Source: Aquificota bacterium
GTDB taxonomy: Bacteria; Aquificota; Aquificia; Aquificales; Aquificaceae
Length of the DNA: 16,926 bases
Direction of reading: 5' to 3'
NCBI GenBank assembly: GCA_013153455.1
Contig: JAADEK010000032.1
Span: 1-16,926 of the forward strand
The notes under the pieces were generated by a model. That model was not told the DNA's origin and made no database searches. It saw only the letters and a list, made by a program, of their open reading frames with translations. Below are positions 1-7,028 of this stretch, piece by piece (the stretch's first letter is position 1; each line of letters opens with the position of its first letter). The position numbers and the translations under genes are program-made.

Positions 1-435
1 GTATCTTTTTAGAATTTCTTTTTTTCTTTCCTCCGGGAGTTCGTCCCATAACTTTTTCATAAGCTTCCTTTCAAGCTCCCTTAGAATTTCCTCAGCTTCT
101 TCCTCATTTGAGGGAAACCTTACATTTTCAACGGATATAAAGCTTTCCAAAATTTTGAGTTTGTCTGAAAAGATTTTTTCCCAATTTATATCTTTCACTA
201 AAGCTTCTTGTCGCCTACTTTTCTCGTATAACTTTCTTATATTCCCCATACACCTAAAAAGGGGAAATTTCCTCCTCCTCTCAGGAGGAACGCTCTTGAG
301 GCATTCTTCTATACCCTTTGCTATAATTTCTTCGGGATATCCTAATTCTTCTTTAAGAAGTCTTATAAAACTTCGTTCACGAGGAGAAAGAAAGAACTGA
401 CCCTTTAAAGTAAGGACTACCTCTTCCGGACTCAT
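1..435 (-). CDS. Hypothetical protein, partial (C-terminus beyond window), downstream of def
   Basis: An open frame of 145 codons starts at ATG 435-433 and runs off the left edge without a stop. The ATG overlaps the TGA of def in an ATGA junction, so it is probably translated by coupling to def in the same operon. I do not recognise the family. The visible protein begins MSPEEVVLTLKGQFFLSPRE, then has GYPEEIIAKGIEECLKSVPP and a basic RRRKFP stretch, followed by a charged, probably helical region rich in Glu, Lys and Arg. No membrane segment or signal peptide is visible. Base composition is odd: by hand count positions 1-420 are about 36% GC, against roughly 50-55% in neighbouring genes, with many AAA, GAA, TTT and TTA codons. 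The long single frame with a coupled start supports a real gene; function is unknown. Confidence 0.72.
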   Translation of the reverse strand, partial: MSPEEVVLTLKGQFFLSPRERSFIRLLKEELGYPEEIIAKGIEECLKSVPPERRRKFPLFRCMGNIRKLYEKSRRQEALVKDINWEKIFSDKLKILESFISVENVRFPSNEEEAEEILRELERKLMKKLWDELPEERKKEILKRY

Positions 436-947
436 CCCTTTTGGACTTCCCTCAAAATCTTCTTATACTTCTCAAGAGCCATACGCCTCCTCCAGCCCTT
501 TAGCCTATCAACGAAGGTAATACCCTTCAGGTGGTCAAGCTCGTGCTGAAAGACGATAGCGGGAAAACCCTCAAGCTCTATCTCAACGGGCTCACCGTGC
601 TCGTTCAACGCGCTCAGCTTTACCCTCTCAAACCTCTCAACCTCAACGCTCAAACCCGGAAAGGACAAACACCCCTCCTTAAACTTCACCTTCCCCTCAC
701 CCTTTACGAGCTTCGGGTTTATGAGAACGAGCTTAACGGGCGGGACCTCCTCCTTGGGTGTCGTATCTATGACCATAACGCTCAGAGGGACGCCTATCTG
801 ATTAGCAGCGAGACCCACACCCTCCGCTTCCCTCATCGTGTCAAACATATCCCGTATAAGACCCCTCACCTCGTTGTCTATCACGTCAACCTCTTGGGTG
901 GGTTTTGTGAGCATCTCGTGGGGGTAAATAAGAATCTCCCTGACCAT
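432..947 (-). CDS. def: Peptide deformylase
   Basis: This metallohydrolase removes the N-formyl group from nascent proteins in the cytoplasm. At 171 aa it has the usual family length. All three signature motifs are intact: motif I GVGLAANQIG (residues 43-52), motif II EGCLS (91-95, with the metal-ligand Cys93) and motif III HELDH (135-139, two His ligands and the catalytic Glu136). The start MVREILIYPHEML matches the normal family N-terminus. No Shine-Dalgarno sequence precedes the ATG. Instead a TATATT box lies 7 nt upstream with TTGAAC 18 nt further up, suggesting a leaderless transcript. It is divergent from the kinase gene (17 bp between starts) and overlaps the following unknown gene by 4 nt. 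fmt, its frequent partner, is not next to it here. Confidence 0.97.
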   Translation of the reverse strand: MVREILIYPHEMLTKPTQEVDVIDNEVRGLIRDMFDTMREAEGVGLAANQIGVPLSVMVIDTTPKEEVPPVKLVLINPKLVKGEGKVKFKEGCLSFPGLSVEVERFERVKLSALNEHGEPVEIELEGFPAIVFQHELDHLKGITFVDRLKGWRRRMALEKYKKILREVQKG

Positions 948-954
948 TTAATTA

Positions 955-984
955 AATATAAGTTATGAGGTTCAGTGAGTTCAA
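955..984 (-). promoter_or_regulatory. Putative sigma70-type promoter for def
   Basis: On the minus strand TTGAAC (984-979) and TATATT (960-955) are separated by 18 bp. The predicted start is at about the A of the def ATG (947), giving a leaderless mRNA. The -35 lies inside the 5' end of the divergent kinase gene. The assignment rests on hexamer matching only. Confidence 0.4.
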
Positions 985-1543
985 AAAGACGCTAAAAGAC
1001 CTCACATTCCTCGCGGAAGGCTGGAGGGGAAAGGTATACGTGGGAAAACTAAACGGAAAGAAGGTAGCGGTGAAGGTAGCCCGCTCGCCCGACAAAGAGG
1101 AAGCTATAAGAAAAGAAGCCCGCATCCTTGAGATGCTAAAAGACTACGAAGGCTTTCCGAAGATAATAACAAAGGGGGAAGACTTTTTCGTTTACGAATT
1201 CATAGAAGGAACGACCTTCGGTCGTTTAAAACCGACACCCGAAGAAAAAAAGAGAATCCTTAGGGAAGTCCTTGAGAAAGCCTACCTCCTTGACAGGCTC
1301 GGTATAAACAGGGACGAGTTTTCAAACCTCCACAAAAACGTCCTCATCACACCCTCCGGTAAAGTCTACGTTATAGACTTTGACAGGGCTACGCTGAAAA
1401 AAAACCCCTCAAACGTCACACAACTCCTACAGCTCCTCAAGCGCGAAGGCTTCATAACCCAAGAGGACGCAATCCTACTCGGAAGGAGATACAAAAAGAA
1501 CCCCGAAGGGGTTATAGACGAGATAAGAAAGCTCCTCATCTGA
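965..1543 (+). CDS. Predicted protein kinase, RIO-like / COG2112-type
   Basis: A 192-aa single-domain kinase-fold protein. Visible elements in order are a glycine-loop region [10 protein letters not shown] (18-27), VAVKVA with the phosphate-binding Lys37, an alpha-C glutamate (Glu51 in [10 protein letters not shown]), the hinge VYEFIEGT (76-83), a catalytic-loop region [12 protein letters not shown] (115-126) and VIDFDRA (137-143) in place of DFG. The compact size and the DFD/DFE-type metal site fit the small 'predicted Ser/Thr kinase' group (COG2112, better known from archaea) more than eukaryote-like Hanks kinases, which usually also carry sensory or membrane domains. The HRD histidine is Asn here. 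The substrate is unknown. No Shine-Dalgarno sequence is seen; AT-rich TAAATA ends 6 nt before the ATG. The 3' end overlaps dut by 8 nt in convergent orientation. Confidence 0.78.
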   Translation: MRFSEFKKTLKDLTFLAEGWRGKVYVGKLNGKKVAVKVARSPDKEEAIRKEARILEMLKDYEGFPKIITKGEDFFVYEFIEGTTFGRLKPTPEEKKRILREVLEKAYLLDRLGINRDEFSNLHKNVLITPSGKVYVIDFDRATLKKNPSNVTQLLQLLKREGFITQEDAILLGRRYKKNPEGVIDEIRKLLI

Positions 1544-1991
1544 CACCCGTGCTACCGAAACCCCCGCTCCCCCTGTCGGTTCGGGAAAGCTCATCCGAGG
1601 GAACGAGCTTAGCCCTCACGACGGGCGCTATAACGAGCTGGGCTATCCTCTCTCCCCGCGTCACGACGAACTCCTCCCGCCCGAGGTTTATAAGAATCAC
1701 CTTTACCTCCCCCCTGTAGTCCGAGTCTATGGTTCCGGGCGCGTTTAGAACCGTAATCCCGTGTTTGAGGGCAAGACCGCTACGCGGTCTTACCTGACCC
1801 TCATAACCCTCCGGAATCTCAAGGACTATACCCGTGGGTATAAGTGCGCGGGAAAAGGGTTTCAGGACAACGGGCTCCTCAACAGCAGCGCGAAGGTCAA
1901 GCCCAGAAGAGCCCGGTGTGGCGTAGGAAGGTAGACCCAAACCCTCCCCGTGAGGGAGAAGCTTTACCTTCACAACAATCTCAGACATCAT
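1536..1991 (-). CDS. dut: Deoxyuridine 5'-triphosphate nucleotidohydrolase (dUTPase)
   Basis: Hydrolyses dUTP to dUMP and pyrophosphate, supplying dTMP synthesis and keeping uracil out of DNA. It is a trimeric-type dUTPase of normal length (151 aa). The five signature motifs are present: [10 protein letters not shown] (26-35), [11 protein letters not shown] (68-78), [10 protein letters not shown] (86-95), ERIAQLVI (114-121) and the C-terminal glycine-rich [10 protein letters not shown] (140-149). It begins with tandem ATGs (1991 and 1988), and MSEIVVKVK from the second is equally plausible. The start overlaps the 3' end of pnp by 11 nt, and no clear Shine-Dalgarno sequence is present there, so translation is probably coupled to pnp. 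It is the last gene of rpsO-pnp-dut and overlaps the convergent kinase gene by 8 nt. Confidence 0.96.
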   Translation of the reverse strand: MMSEIVVKVKLLPHGEGLGLPSYATPGSSGLDLRAAVEEPVVLKPFSRALIPTGIVLEIPEGYEGQVRPRSGLALKHGITVLNAPGTIDSDYRGEVKVILINLGREEFVVTRGERIAQLVIAPVVRAKLVPSDELSRTDRGSGGFGSTGVR

Positions 1992-4293
1992 CGCTGAACT
2001 TGGGTCTGCCCTGCTCGTCTATCTCCGCAACTTTTACCTTTAACCTGTCCCCTACCTTAAACTTCTGGCGCGCGTCCCTCACGCGCTCCTTCATGCGAGA
2101 AACGTGTAAAAGACCCGTTCTCCCGGGGGCATACTCTATAAACGCCCCGTAGGGCTCCACCCTCACAACCTTACCCTCAACGACCTGACCCACCTTTAGC
2201 GCCTGCGTCTCACCCTCAAGACCCACGGTCGTGAAGCGGGGTCTCCCCAGTTCATCAAGGTCAAGAACCTTAACCTTAATCTGGTCTCCGACCTTATACT
2301 TCTCCGTCGCACTTCTTACGGGTTCAGCCATCTTTGACACGTGCAGGAGACCTATCTTCCCGGGCCACAGTTCAACGAAAACACCGTAAGGCTCAACCCT
2401 CGTTATCGTTCCCTCATATACCGCGCCTACCTCAACCTCCCTGACGATGTCCTCAACCATCTTCCTCGCCTTTTGGAGGTCACCCCCGGGGTAGACGAAG
2501 AGGTAAACCCTTCCCCCTTCACCGACCCATACCTTAACACCCGTCTCGTCGTAGATGTTCTTAACCGTTGAGCCTCCCGGACCTATTATCAGGGGAGCCT
2601 TTTCCTCGGGAACCTGCAGGACTTCAACTACGGGCGTGTAGGGGTTCGCTTCCTTCCTCGGCTCCGGTATCGCTTCATACATCTTCTCAAGTATGTGGAG
2701 CCTACCGCGCTTTGCTTGCATCAGGGCGTCAAGCATTATCTCCTTCGTAATTCCCTTTACCTTTATGTCCATCTGAACGGAGGTAATCCCGTCCCGCGTC
2801 CCCGCTACCTTAAAGTCCATATCCCCGAGATGGTCTTCGTCCCCGAGTATGTCCGAGAGTATAACGTAGCGCTCGCCTTCCTTTATGAGACCCATAGCTA
2901 TGCCCGCGACGTGCTTGTTGTCGCGCATCGGAACGCCCGCGTCAAAAAGGGCGAGAGACGCACCGCATACCGTAGCCATTGAGGTTGAACCGTTTGACTC
3001 AAGTATGTCCGAAACCACGCGTATTATAAAGGGATACTCCTCCTCGGGTGGAAGGAGTGGCTCTATAGCCCTCTCCGCGAGGGCGCCGTGCCCTATCTCG
3101 CGTCTCCTCGGGGGTCCCCAAGGCTTCGCCTCACCCACGGAGAAGGGGGGCATGCTGTAGTGGAGCATAAAGCGCTTGAAGACCTCACCCTCCGCTATCG
3201 TCTCAACTATCATAGCCTCGTCGGGTGTTCCGAGCGTTGCGGTGACGTAGGCTTGAGTCTGTCCGCGCGTAAATATCGCGTTCCCGTGGGGACGCTCAAA
3301 GGGATGTATCTCTATCCATATAGGTCTTATCTCGTCGGGCTTCCTGCCGTCTATGCGTATACCCTCTTTGAGTATCTTTTCGCGCATCAACCTGCTCTCA
3401 AGCTTCTTGTAGAAGAACTTAACCGCGAACTGTAGCTCCTCGGGTATCTGATGAACCTCTATGAACTCCTCAAGGATTTTGTCAAGCGTGGCGTAGCGCT
3501 CCTTTTTGTCGGGTATCTTAAACGCTTCAAGTATCTTAGGAGTGCATTCCTCTTCAAGGGCTTTCTGTATCTCTTCCGGGAGTTGTAGTTTTTCAAACTC
3601 AAACTTCGGTTTCCCTACCTTTTGCCTGAGCCTCTCCTGGGCTTCTATCACGTCCTTTATGGCGGAAAGACCGAAAAACAGAGCGTCCGCGAGGACTTCC
3701 TCGGGTATCTCCTTCCCACCGCCCTCAACCATGACTATCGCGTCCTTCGTTCCCGCCATTACGATATCAAGCTCCGCCTCCTTCCTCTGCTCGTATGTGG
3801 GGTTTGCGTAAAACTCGTCCCCTATCTTACAAACCCTTACGCCCGCGATGGGTCCCTCAAAGGGTATACGCGATATGTGAAGCGCAGCGGAAGCTCCCGT
3901 TATGGCGAGGACATCGGGGTCATACTTGTCGTCCGCGGAAAGCGTGAGGGCGGTGATGATGACGTCGTGAAAAAAGCCCTCCGGAAAGAGGGGACGTATG
4001 GGTCTGTCTATAACACGCGCGACGAGTATCTCCCTGTCGGTGGGCTTTCCTTCGCGTTTCGTAAAACCCCCGGGAATCTTCCCGTATGCGGAAGCCCTCT
4101 CCCTGTAGTCAACCGCGAGGGGGGTAAAATCAACCTCAGTGTTCTTCTCGTCGGACATCACCGCGGTCACCAGAACCGCGGTTCCTCCTTGCTTGACGAC
4201 AACGGAGCCGTCGGTGAGCTTAGCGTATTTACCCGTCTCTATAATTACGGGCTCTTCCGAGTTTCCTATCTTTGCCCTTTCCTCCACGCTCAT
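1981..4293 (-). CDS. pnp: Polyribonucleotide nucleotidyltransferase (PNPase) with two S1 domains
   Basis: A phosphorolytic 3'-5' exoribonuclease of RNA turnover; the family forms a trimeric ring. The order is RNase PH core 1 (from about residue 10), an all-helical linker (about 240-310), RNase PH core 2 (about 320-550), KH (about 556-620, GxxG loop IGPGG), then two S1 domains (about 622-691 and 700-770). Core 2 motifs include [18 protein letters not shown], a basic [15 protein letters not shown] helix, [13 protein letters not shown] and the active-site [14 protein letters not shown]. At 770 aa it is about 70 aa longer than the usual 700-aa enzyme, entirely because of the extra S1. The two S1 copies share VEPYG, GLLHVS and KVGD and are about 61% identical over 64 aligned residues by eye. 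It starts 1 nt after the rpsO stop with AAGG before the ATG, the classic rpsO-pnp pairing. Confidence 0.97.
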   Translation of the reverse strand: MSVEERAKIGNSEEPVIIETGKYAKLTDGSVVVKQGGTAVLVTAVMSDEKNTEVDFTPLAVDYRERASAYGKIPGGFTKREGKPTDREILVARVIDRPIRPLFPEGFFHDVIITALTLSADDKYDPDVLAITGASAALHISRIPFEGPIAGVRVCKIGDEFYANPTYEQRKEAELDIVMAGTKDAIVMVEGGGKEIPEEVLADALFFGLSAIKDVIEAQERLRQKVGKPKFEFEKLQLPEEIQKALEEECTPKILEAFKIPDKKERYATLDKILEEFIEVHQIPEELQFAVKFFYKKLESRLMREKILKEGIRIDGRKPDEIRPIWIEIHPFERPHGNAIFTRGQTQAYVTATLGTPDEAMIVETIAEGEVFKRFMLHYSMPPFSVGEAKPWGPPRRREIGHGALAERAIEPLLPPEEEYPFIIRVVSDILESNGSTSMATVCGASLALFDAGVPMRDNKHVAGIAMGLIKEGERYVILSDILGDEDHLGDMDFKVAGTRDGITSVQMDIKVKGITKEIMLDALMQAKRGRLHILEKMYEAIPEPRKEANPYTPVVEVLQVPEEKAPLIIGPGGSTVKNIYDETGVKVWVGEGGRVYLFVYPGGDLQKARKMVEDIVREVEVGAVYEGTITRVEPYGVFVELWPGKIGLLHVSKMAEPVRSATEKYKVGDQIKVKVLDLDELGRPRFTTVGLEGETQALKVGQVVEGKVVRVEPYGAFIEYAPGRTGLLHVSRMKERVRDARQKFKVGDRLKVKVAEIDEQGRPKFSDDV

Positions 4294-4294
4294 C

Positions 4295-4567
4295 TTACTT
4301 TACCTTCAGATTCAATCTCTGGACGACCTCAAGATACTTGGCGTAGTCCTTTTCCTTGAGATACTCAAGGAGCTTCCTGCGCTTGTTAACCAAGCCTATA
4401 AGACCGCGCCTTGAGTGGACGTCCTTTTTGTGCTTCTTCATGTGCTCCGTGAGCCTGTTTATGCGCTCCGTGAGAATCGCTATCTGAACCTCGGGCGAGC
4501 CCGTGTCCTGCTCGTGCCTCTGATAATCCCTTATGAGGTTCCACTTAACGTCTTTTGGCAATACCAT
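4295..4567 (-). CDS. rpsO: Small ribosomal subunit protein uS15
   Basis: A primary 16S rRNA-binding protein of the 30S platform. The 90-aa length and the family-typical stretches [20 protein letters not shown] and [20 protein letters not shown] identify it clearly. The ATG has a strong Shine-Dalgarno GGAGGT at 4583-4578, 10 nt upstream, and a good promoter sits at 4611-4639, giving a leader of roughly 35-40 nt. It is the first gene of rpsO-pnp-dut. In E. coli S15 represses its own mRNA through a leader structure. Here the leader is short and I see only a weak 4-bp TACG/CGTA pairing around the Shine-Dalgarno, so autoregulation cannot be claimed. Confidence 0.98.
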   Translation of the reverse strand: MVLPKDVKWNLIRDYQRHEQDTGSPEVQIAILTERINRLTEHMKKHKKDVHSRRGLIGLVNKRRKLLEYLKEKDYAKYLEVVQRLNLKVK

Positions 4568-4610
4568 CTTTACGTTTACCTCCGTTTTCCGTAGTTCAGG
4601 GCGAAATATT

Positions 4611-4639
4611 ATTTTAATACTTCAGGATTTTCTTCGCAA
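4611..4639 (-). promoter_or_regulatory. Putative promoter of the rpsO-pnp-dut operon
   Basis: On the minus strand TTGCGA (4639-4634) and TAAAAT (4616-4611) are separated by 17 bp, with more AT-rich sequence downstream. The expected start is near 4604, about 37 nt before the rpsO ATG. The -35 is only 2 bp from the palindrome at 4642-4664. Confidence 0.5.
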
Positions 4640-4640
4640 A

Positions 4641-4668
4641 TTACCGCACCCGCAGGGTGCGGTATAAA
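4641..4668 (+). promoter_or_regulatory. Putative promoter of the biotin carboxylase gene
   Basis: TATAAA (4663-4668) lies 11 nt before the ATG at 4680. A weak -35 candidate, TTACCG (4641-4646), is 16 bp further up. The predicted start lies within a few nucleotides of the ATG and there is no Shine-Dalgarno sequence, suggesting a leaderless or near-leaderless mRNA. The palindrome covers nearly the whole promoter spacer. Confidence 0.38.
4642..4664. repeat. Perfect 10-bp-arm palindrome between divergent promoters (candidate operator)
   Basis: Arms TACCGCACCC (4642-4651) and GGGTGCGGTA (4655-4664) are exact reverse complements around a 3-nt centre GCA. The element sits between the rpsO -35 (4634-4639) and the accC-like -10 (4663-4668), overlapping the latter by 2 bp. 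No T-run follows on either strand, so an intrinsic terminator is unlikely. A dimeric regulator site controlling one or both promoters is the simplest reading, but the regulator is unknown. Confidence 0.6.
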
Positions 4669-4679
4669 ATGAGTTTATT

Positions 4680-6113
4680 ATGTTTAAGAAGGTTTTGATA
4701 GCGAACCGCGGGGAGGTCGCGGTCCGAATCATTCGGGCTTGTAAGGAGCTCGGCATCCGCACCGTCGCCATATACTCCGAGGCGGACGTGAGGTCCCTCC
4801 ACGTCAAGAAAGCGGACGAGGCATACCTCATCACGGGAGACCCCATACGCGCATACCTTGATTACGTTAAGATTGTTGACCTCGCGAAGCAGGTGGGAGC
4901 GGACGCGATACACCCCGGATACGGCTTTCTCGCGGAAAACGCTGACTTTGCCCGCTACTGTATAAAAAAGGGGATAACCTTCATAGGTCCCACGCCCGAG
5001 CAGATAGAGACCTTCGGTGATAAGGTAAAGGCGAAGAAGGTTATGTCCGAGGCTGGTCTCCCGACGGTTCCGGGTAGCGACGAGCCCGTCAGAACCCTTG
5101 AGGACGCAAAGCACTTGGCAAAGGAGATAGGATACCCCTTGATGCTAAAGGCTGCATACGGCGGGGGGGGAAGGGGAATGAGGGTAGTGAGGAGTGAGAA
5201 AGAGCTTGAGAAATCCTTTGAGAGCGCCTTTCGTGAGGCGGAGACCTTTTTCGGGAAGGGAGACCTCTTTATAGAGAGATACCTTGAGAACCCGAAGCAC
5301 ATAGAGGTCCAGATACTCGGGGATAAATACGGGAACATCATCCACCTCGGTGAGAGGGACTGCTCCATCCAGAGGAGACACCAGAAGCTCATAGAGATAG
5401 CTCCTTCCCCGTCTTTGCCCAACGAGCTGAGGATGAAGATTCTCGGGAACGCGGTGAGGGCTATGACGCGCGTCGGGTATGAGAACGCGGGGACGCTTGA
5501 GTTTCTCGTAGACATAAAGAGCGGTGAGTATTACTTCATTGAGATGAACACGCGCCTTCAGGTTGAGCACACGATAACCGAAACGATAACGGGGGTTGAT
5601 ATCGTTGAGATGATGATAAGGATAGCTTCGGGTGAACCCCTTCCTTACCTTCAGAGCGACATAACCTTCCGTGGATACGCTATAGAGTTCAGGATAAACG
5701 CGGAAGACCCGAAGAGGAACTTCGCTCCCGCACCGGGCAAAATCACCTCATACTACTCACCGGGCGGACCCGGTGTGAGGATAGACGCGTCGGTCTACAA
5801 GGACTACATAATCCCGCCCTACTACGACCCCATGATAGCGAAGATGACCGTTTGGGCTCTCACTTGGGACAAAACCGTCGCAAGGGCGAGAAGGGCGCTT
5901 GACGAGTTCGTCGTTCGCGGTGTTCCGACCAACATACCCCTCTACAGGGAGATAGTGAGAGACCCCGATTTCCTAAAAGGGGACTTCGGGGTTAAGTTCC
6001 TTGAGGAGAAGCTATCCCGCGGTGAGTATGACTTTGAGATAGAGGGTGAAAAACCGATGGAGGACGTTGTCCTCGCGCTTTCCGCGGCGATAGCCGCTCA
6101 CTACGGGCTTTAG
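4680..6113 (+). CDS. accC: Biotin carboxylase subunit (acetyl-CoA, pyruvate or 2-oxoglutarate carboxylase type)
   Basis: ATP-dependent carboxylation of biotin on a separate carrier protein or subunit, the first half-reaction of biotin-dependent carboxylases. At 477 aa it is a free-standing biotin carboxylase, somewhat longer than the roughly 450-aa E. coli AccC. Family landmarks are the start MFKKVLIANRGEVAVRIIRA, HPGYGFLAEN (78-87), the glycine-rich ATP lid GGGGRGM (161-167), ERDCSIQRRHQK (225-236) and EMNTRLQVEH (288-297). The usual HPVTE/HPITE reads HTITE here. The tail ends LALSAAIAAHYGL, a type of ending I associate with Aquificales pyruvate or 2-oxoglutarate carboxylase small subunits. 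No carrier or carboxyltransferase gene is adjacent, so the substrate cannot be decided and the symbol is provisional. It overlaps the convergent small gene by 4 nt. Confidence 0.9.
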   Translation: MFKKVLIANRGEVAVRIIRACKELGIRTVAIYSEADVRSLHVKKADEAYLITGDPIRAYLDYVKIVDLAKQVGADAIHPGYGFLAENADFARYCIKKGITFIGPTPEQIETFGDKVKAKKVMSEAGLPTVPGSDEPVRTLEDAKHLAKEIGYPLMLKAAYGGGGRGMRVVRSEKELEKSFESAFREAETFFGKGDLFIERYLENPKHIEVQILGDKYGNIIHLGERDCSIQRRHQKLIEIAPSPSLPNELRMKILGNAVRAMTRVGYENAGTLEFLVDIKSGEYYFIEMNTRLQVEHTITETITGVDIVEMMIRIASGEPLPYLQSDITFRGYAIEFRINAEDPKRNFAPAPGKITSYYSPGGPGVRIDASVYKDYIIPPYYDPMIAKMTVWALTWDKTVARARRALDEFVVRGVPTNIPLYREIVRDPDFLKGDFGVKFLEEKLSRGEYDFEIEGEKPMEDVVLALSAAIAAHYGL

Positions 6114-6454
6114 GACTTTTCCCTCGTCCTTCTTTTGGGTTTTTGCTCCTTGAACTTCTCCGAAAGCTCCTCAACCTTCGGGTAGTAAACCCTTATCTCA
6201 CCGTTTTTCAGAAGGACGTAAGACTGGTTTAGGATGTCCTGAAGGTTCTTTTTGTTGTTCAGGAAGTTCTCAAGCTCCTTGGGCTCGCTGTAGCCCCTGA
6301 GGGTATACGTGCGCTCCTGCCCGTTGTCAAAGACTATCTTCACGTCCATACACCAAAACTTTGAGTTCTCCGCGTCGGAGCATCTCCTCGGCTCACCCGC
6401 GGGCTCTATCTTTACGCTCCTCGCGAGGATATCCTCCTCCTTTACGTGAAACAT
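6110..6454 (-). CDS. Small hypothetical protein
   Basis: A 114-aa protein of unknown function. It begins MFHVKEEDILARSVKIEPAG, has two cysteines in RRCSDAENSKFWCMDVKI, then alternating hydrophobic residues suggestive of beta strands, and ends in a very basic tail (PKRRTREKS). There is no signal peptide or membrane segment. I chose ATG 6454 because GGAGG lies 6 nt upstream and the preceding stretch is AT-richer. A GTG at 6502 in the same frame also has a GGAGG 6 nt upstream and would add 16 residues (130 aa), so the start is uncertain. The TAA overlaps the biotin carboxylase stop by 4 nt in convergent orientation. The basic tail could bind nucleic acid, but that is speculation. Confidence 0.68.
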   Translation of the reverse strand: MFHVKEEDILARSVKIEPAGEPRRCSDAENSKFWCMDVKIVFDNGQERTYTLRGYSEPKELENFLNNKKNLQDILNQSYVLLKNGEIRVYYPKVEELSEKFKEQKPKRRTREKS

Positions 6455-6495
6455 CTCTTCCCTCCGCTTAAATAAGATACCCGAAATTTTTTTCC

Positions 6496-6523
6496 TTGAC
6501 ACCTTTCCCCTCCGAAATACTTT
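6496..6523 (+). promoter_or_regulatory. Putative promoter of the DUF2267-amrB pair
   Basis: A perfect TTGACA (6496-6501) is followed after 16 bp by TACTTT (6518-6523), leading into TTTAAAAA. The predicted start near 6530 leaves a leader of about 50 nt before the ATG at 6583, which has its own strong Shine-Dalgarno. The -35 is perfect and the -10 is weak. Confidence 0.45.
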
Positions 6524-6582
6524 AAAAACTGTAGGCTCAAAAAATTTGATTGAGTTTAGCTTAAGTTCAGGAGGTGGGAGAG

Positions 6583-7020
6583 ATGGCTCTCTTTGACGAG
6601 TGGTATCACAAGGGACACCAGATAGTTCACGAGGTTATGAAGGAGCTCGGCATAGAGGACGAGCACAAGGCTTTTAGACTCCTGAAGGCGGTTCTACAAA
6701 CGCTCAGGGACCGCCTTCCCGCGAGCGAAGGAAAAGACTTCGCCGCACAGCTACCCATGGTTCTAAAGGCGGTTTGGTGCGACGGGTGGGACCCCACCAA
6801 AGTTCCCGACAAGACGATAAAGCATAAGAAGGACTTCCTTGAGAGGGTCATGAACCACCCAGCCCTCAGGAGACCCGCGGATATATCCTCCCTTGAGGAC
6901 GCGGAGAGGGTCGTAAAGGGTGTCTTCAGGGTCCTAAAAAGGCATATATCTTACGGTGAGATTAAGGACGTTCTGAGCGAGCTTCCCGAAGACATAAGAC
7001 AATTGCTTGAAGAGGCGTGA
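6583..7020 (+). CDS. DUF2267 domain protein
   Basis: A 145-aa all-helical cytoplasmic protein matching the DUF2267 pattern. The visible landmarks are an N-terminal helix, then AFRLLKAVLQTLRDRLPASE, AQLPMVLKAVWCDGWDP and a second half with VVKGVFRVLKRHISYGEIKD and ELPEDIRQLLEE, which resembles a repeat of the first half. The family's biochemical function is not established. The start is ATG 6583 because AGGAGGT (6569-6575) sits 7 nt upstream; an in-frame GTG at 6574 overlaps that Shine-Dalgarno and is unlikely. It is followed 8 nt later by the AmrB-family gene, so the two are cotranscribed. No signal peptide. Confidence 0.82.
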   Translation: MALFDEWYHKGHQIVHEVMKELGIEDEHKAFRLLKAVLQTLRDRLPASEGKDFAAQLPMVLKAVWCDGWDPTKVPDKTIKHKKDFLERVMNHPALRRPADISSLEDAERVVKGVFRVLKRHISYGEIKDVLSELPEDIRQLLEEA

Positions 7021-7028
7021 GGTGAGCC

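Noticed and set aside
155..400. Plus-strand 81-codon open frame opposite the partial gene at the left edge
   Set aside because: The minus-strand frame is open over the whole 435 bases, starts with an ATGA overlap to def and gives a charged soluble protein; the plus frame looks like its antisense shadow.
531..968. Plus-strand open frame of 145 codons opposite def
   Set aside because: def has all three catalytic motifs in the minus frame; the plus translation shows no family features.
1844..4414. Numerous plus-strand open frames opposite pnp and rpsO, up to 245 codons
   Set aside because: PNPase and S15 are unmistakable on the minus strand; GC-rich codon structure creates long antisense frames.
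4568..4604. S15 autoregulatory pseudoknot in the rpsO leader
   Set aside because: Only a weak 4-bp TACG/CGTA pairing around the Shine-Dalgarno can be seen; no convincing S15 site can be drawn by eye.
4642..4664. Palindrome read as an intrinsic terminator
   Set aside because: No run of T follows on either strand, and the flanking genes diverge from it rather than end at it.
4622..5114. Minus-strand open frames opposite the start of the biotin carboxylase gene
   Set aside because: They overlap conserved biotin carboxylase coding sequence and the palindrome, with no recognisable protein features.
6574..6582. GTG 6574 as start of the DUF2267 protein
   Set aside because: The GTG lies within the strong AGGAGGTG Shine-Dalgarno that serves ATG 6583 at ideal spacing.
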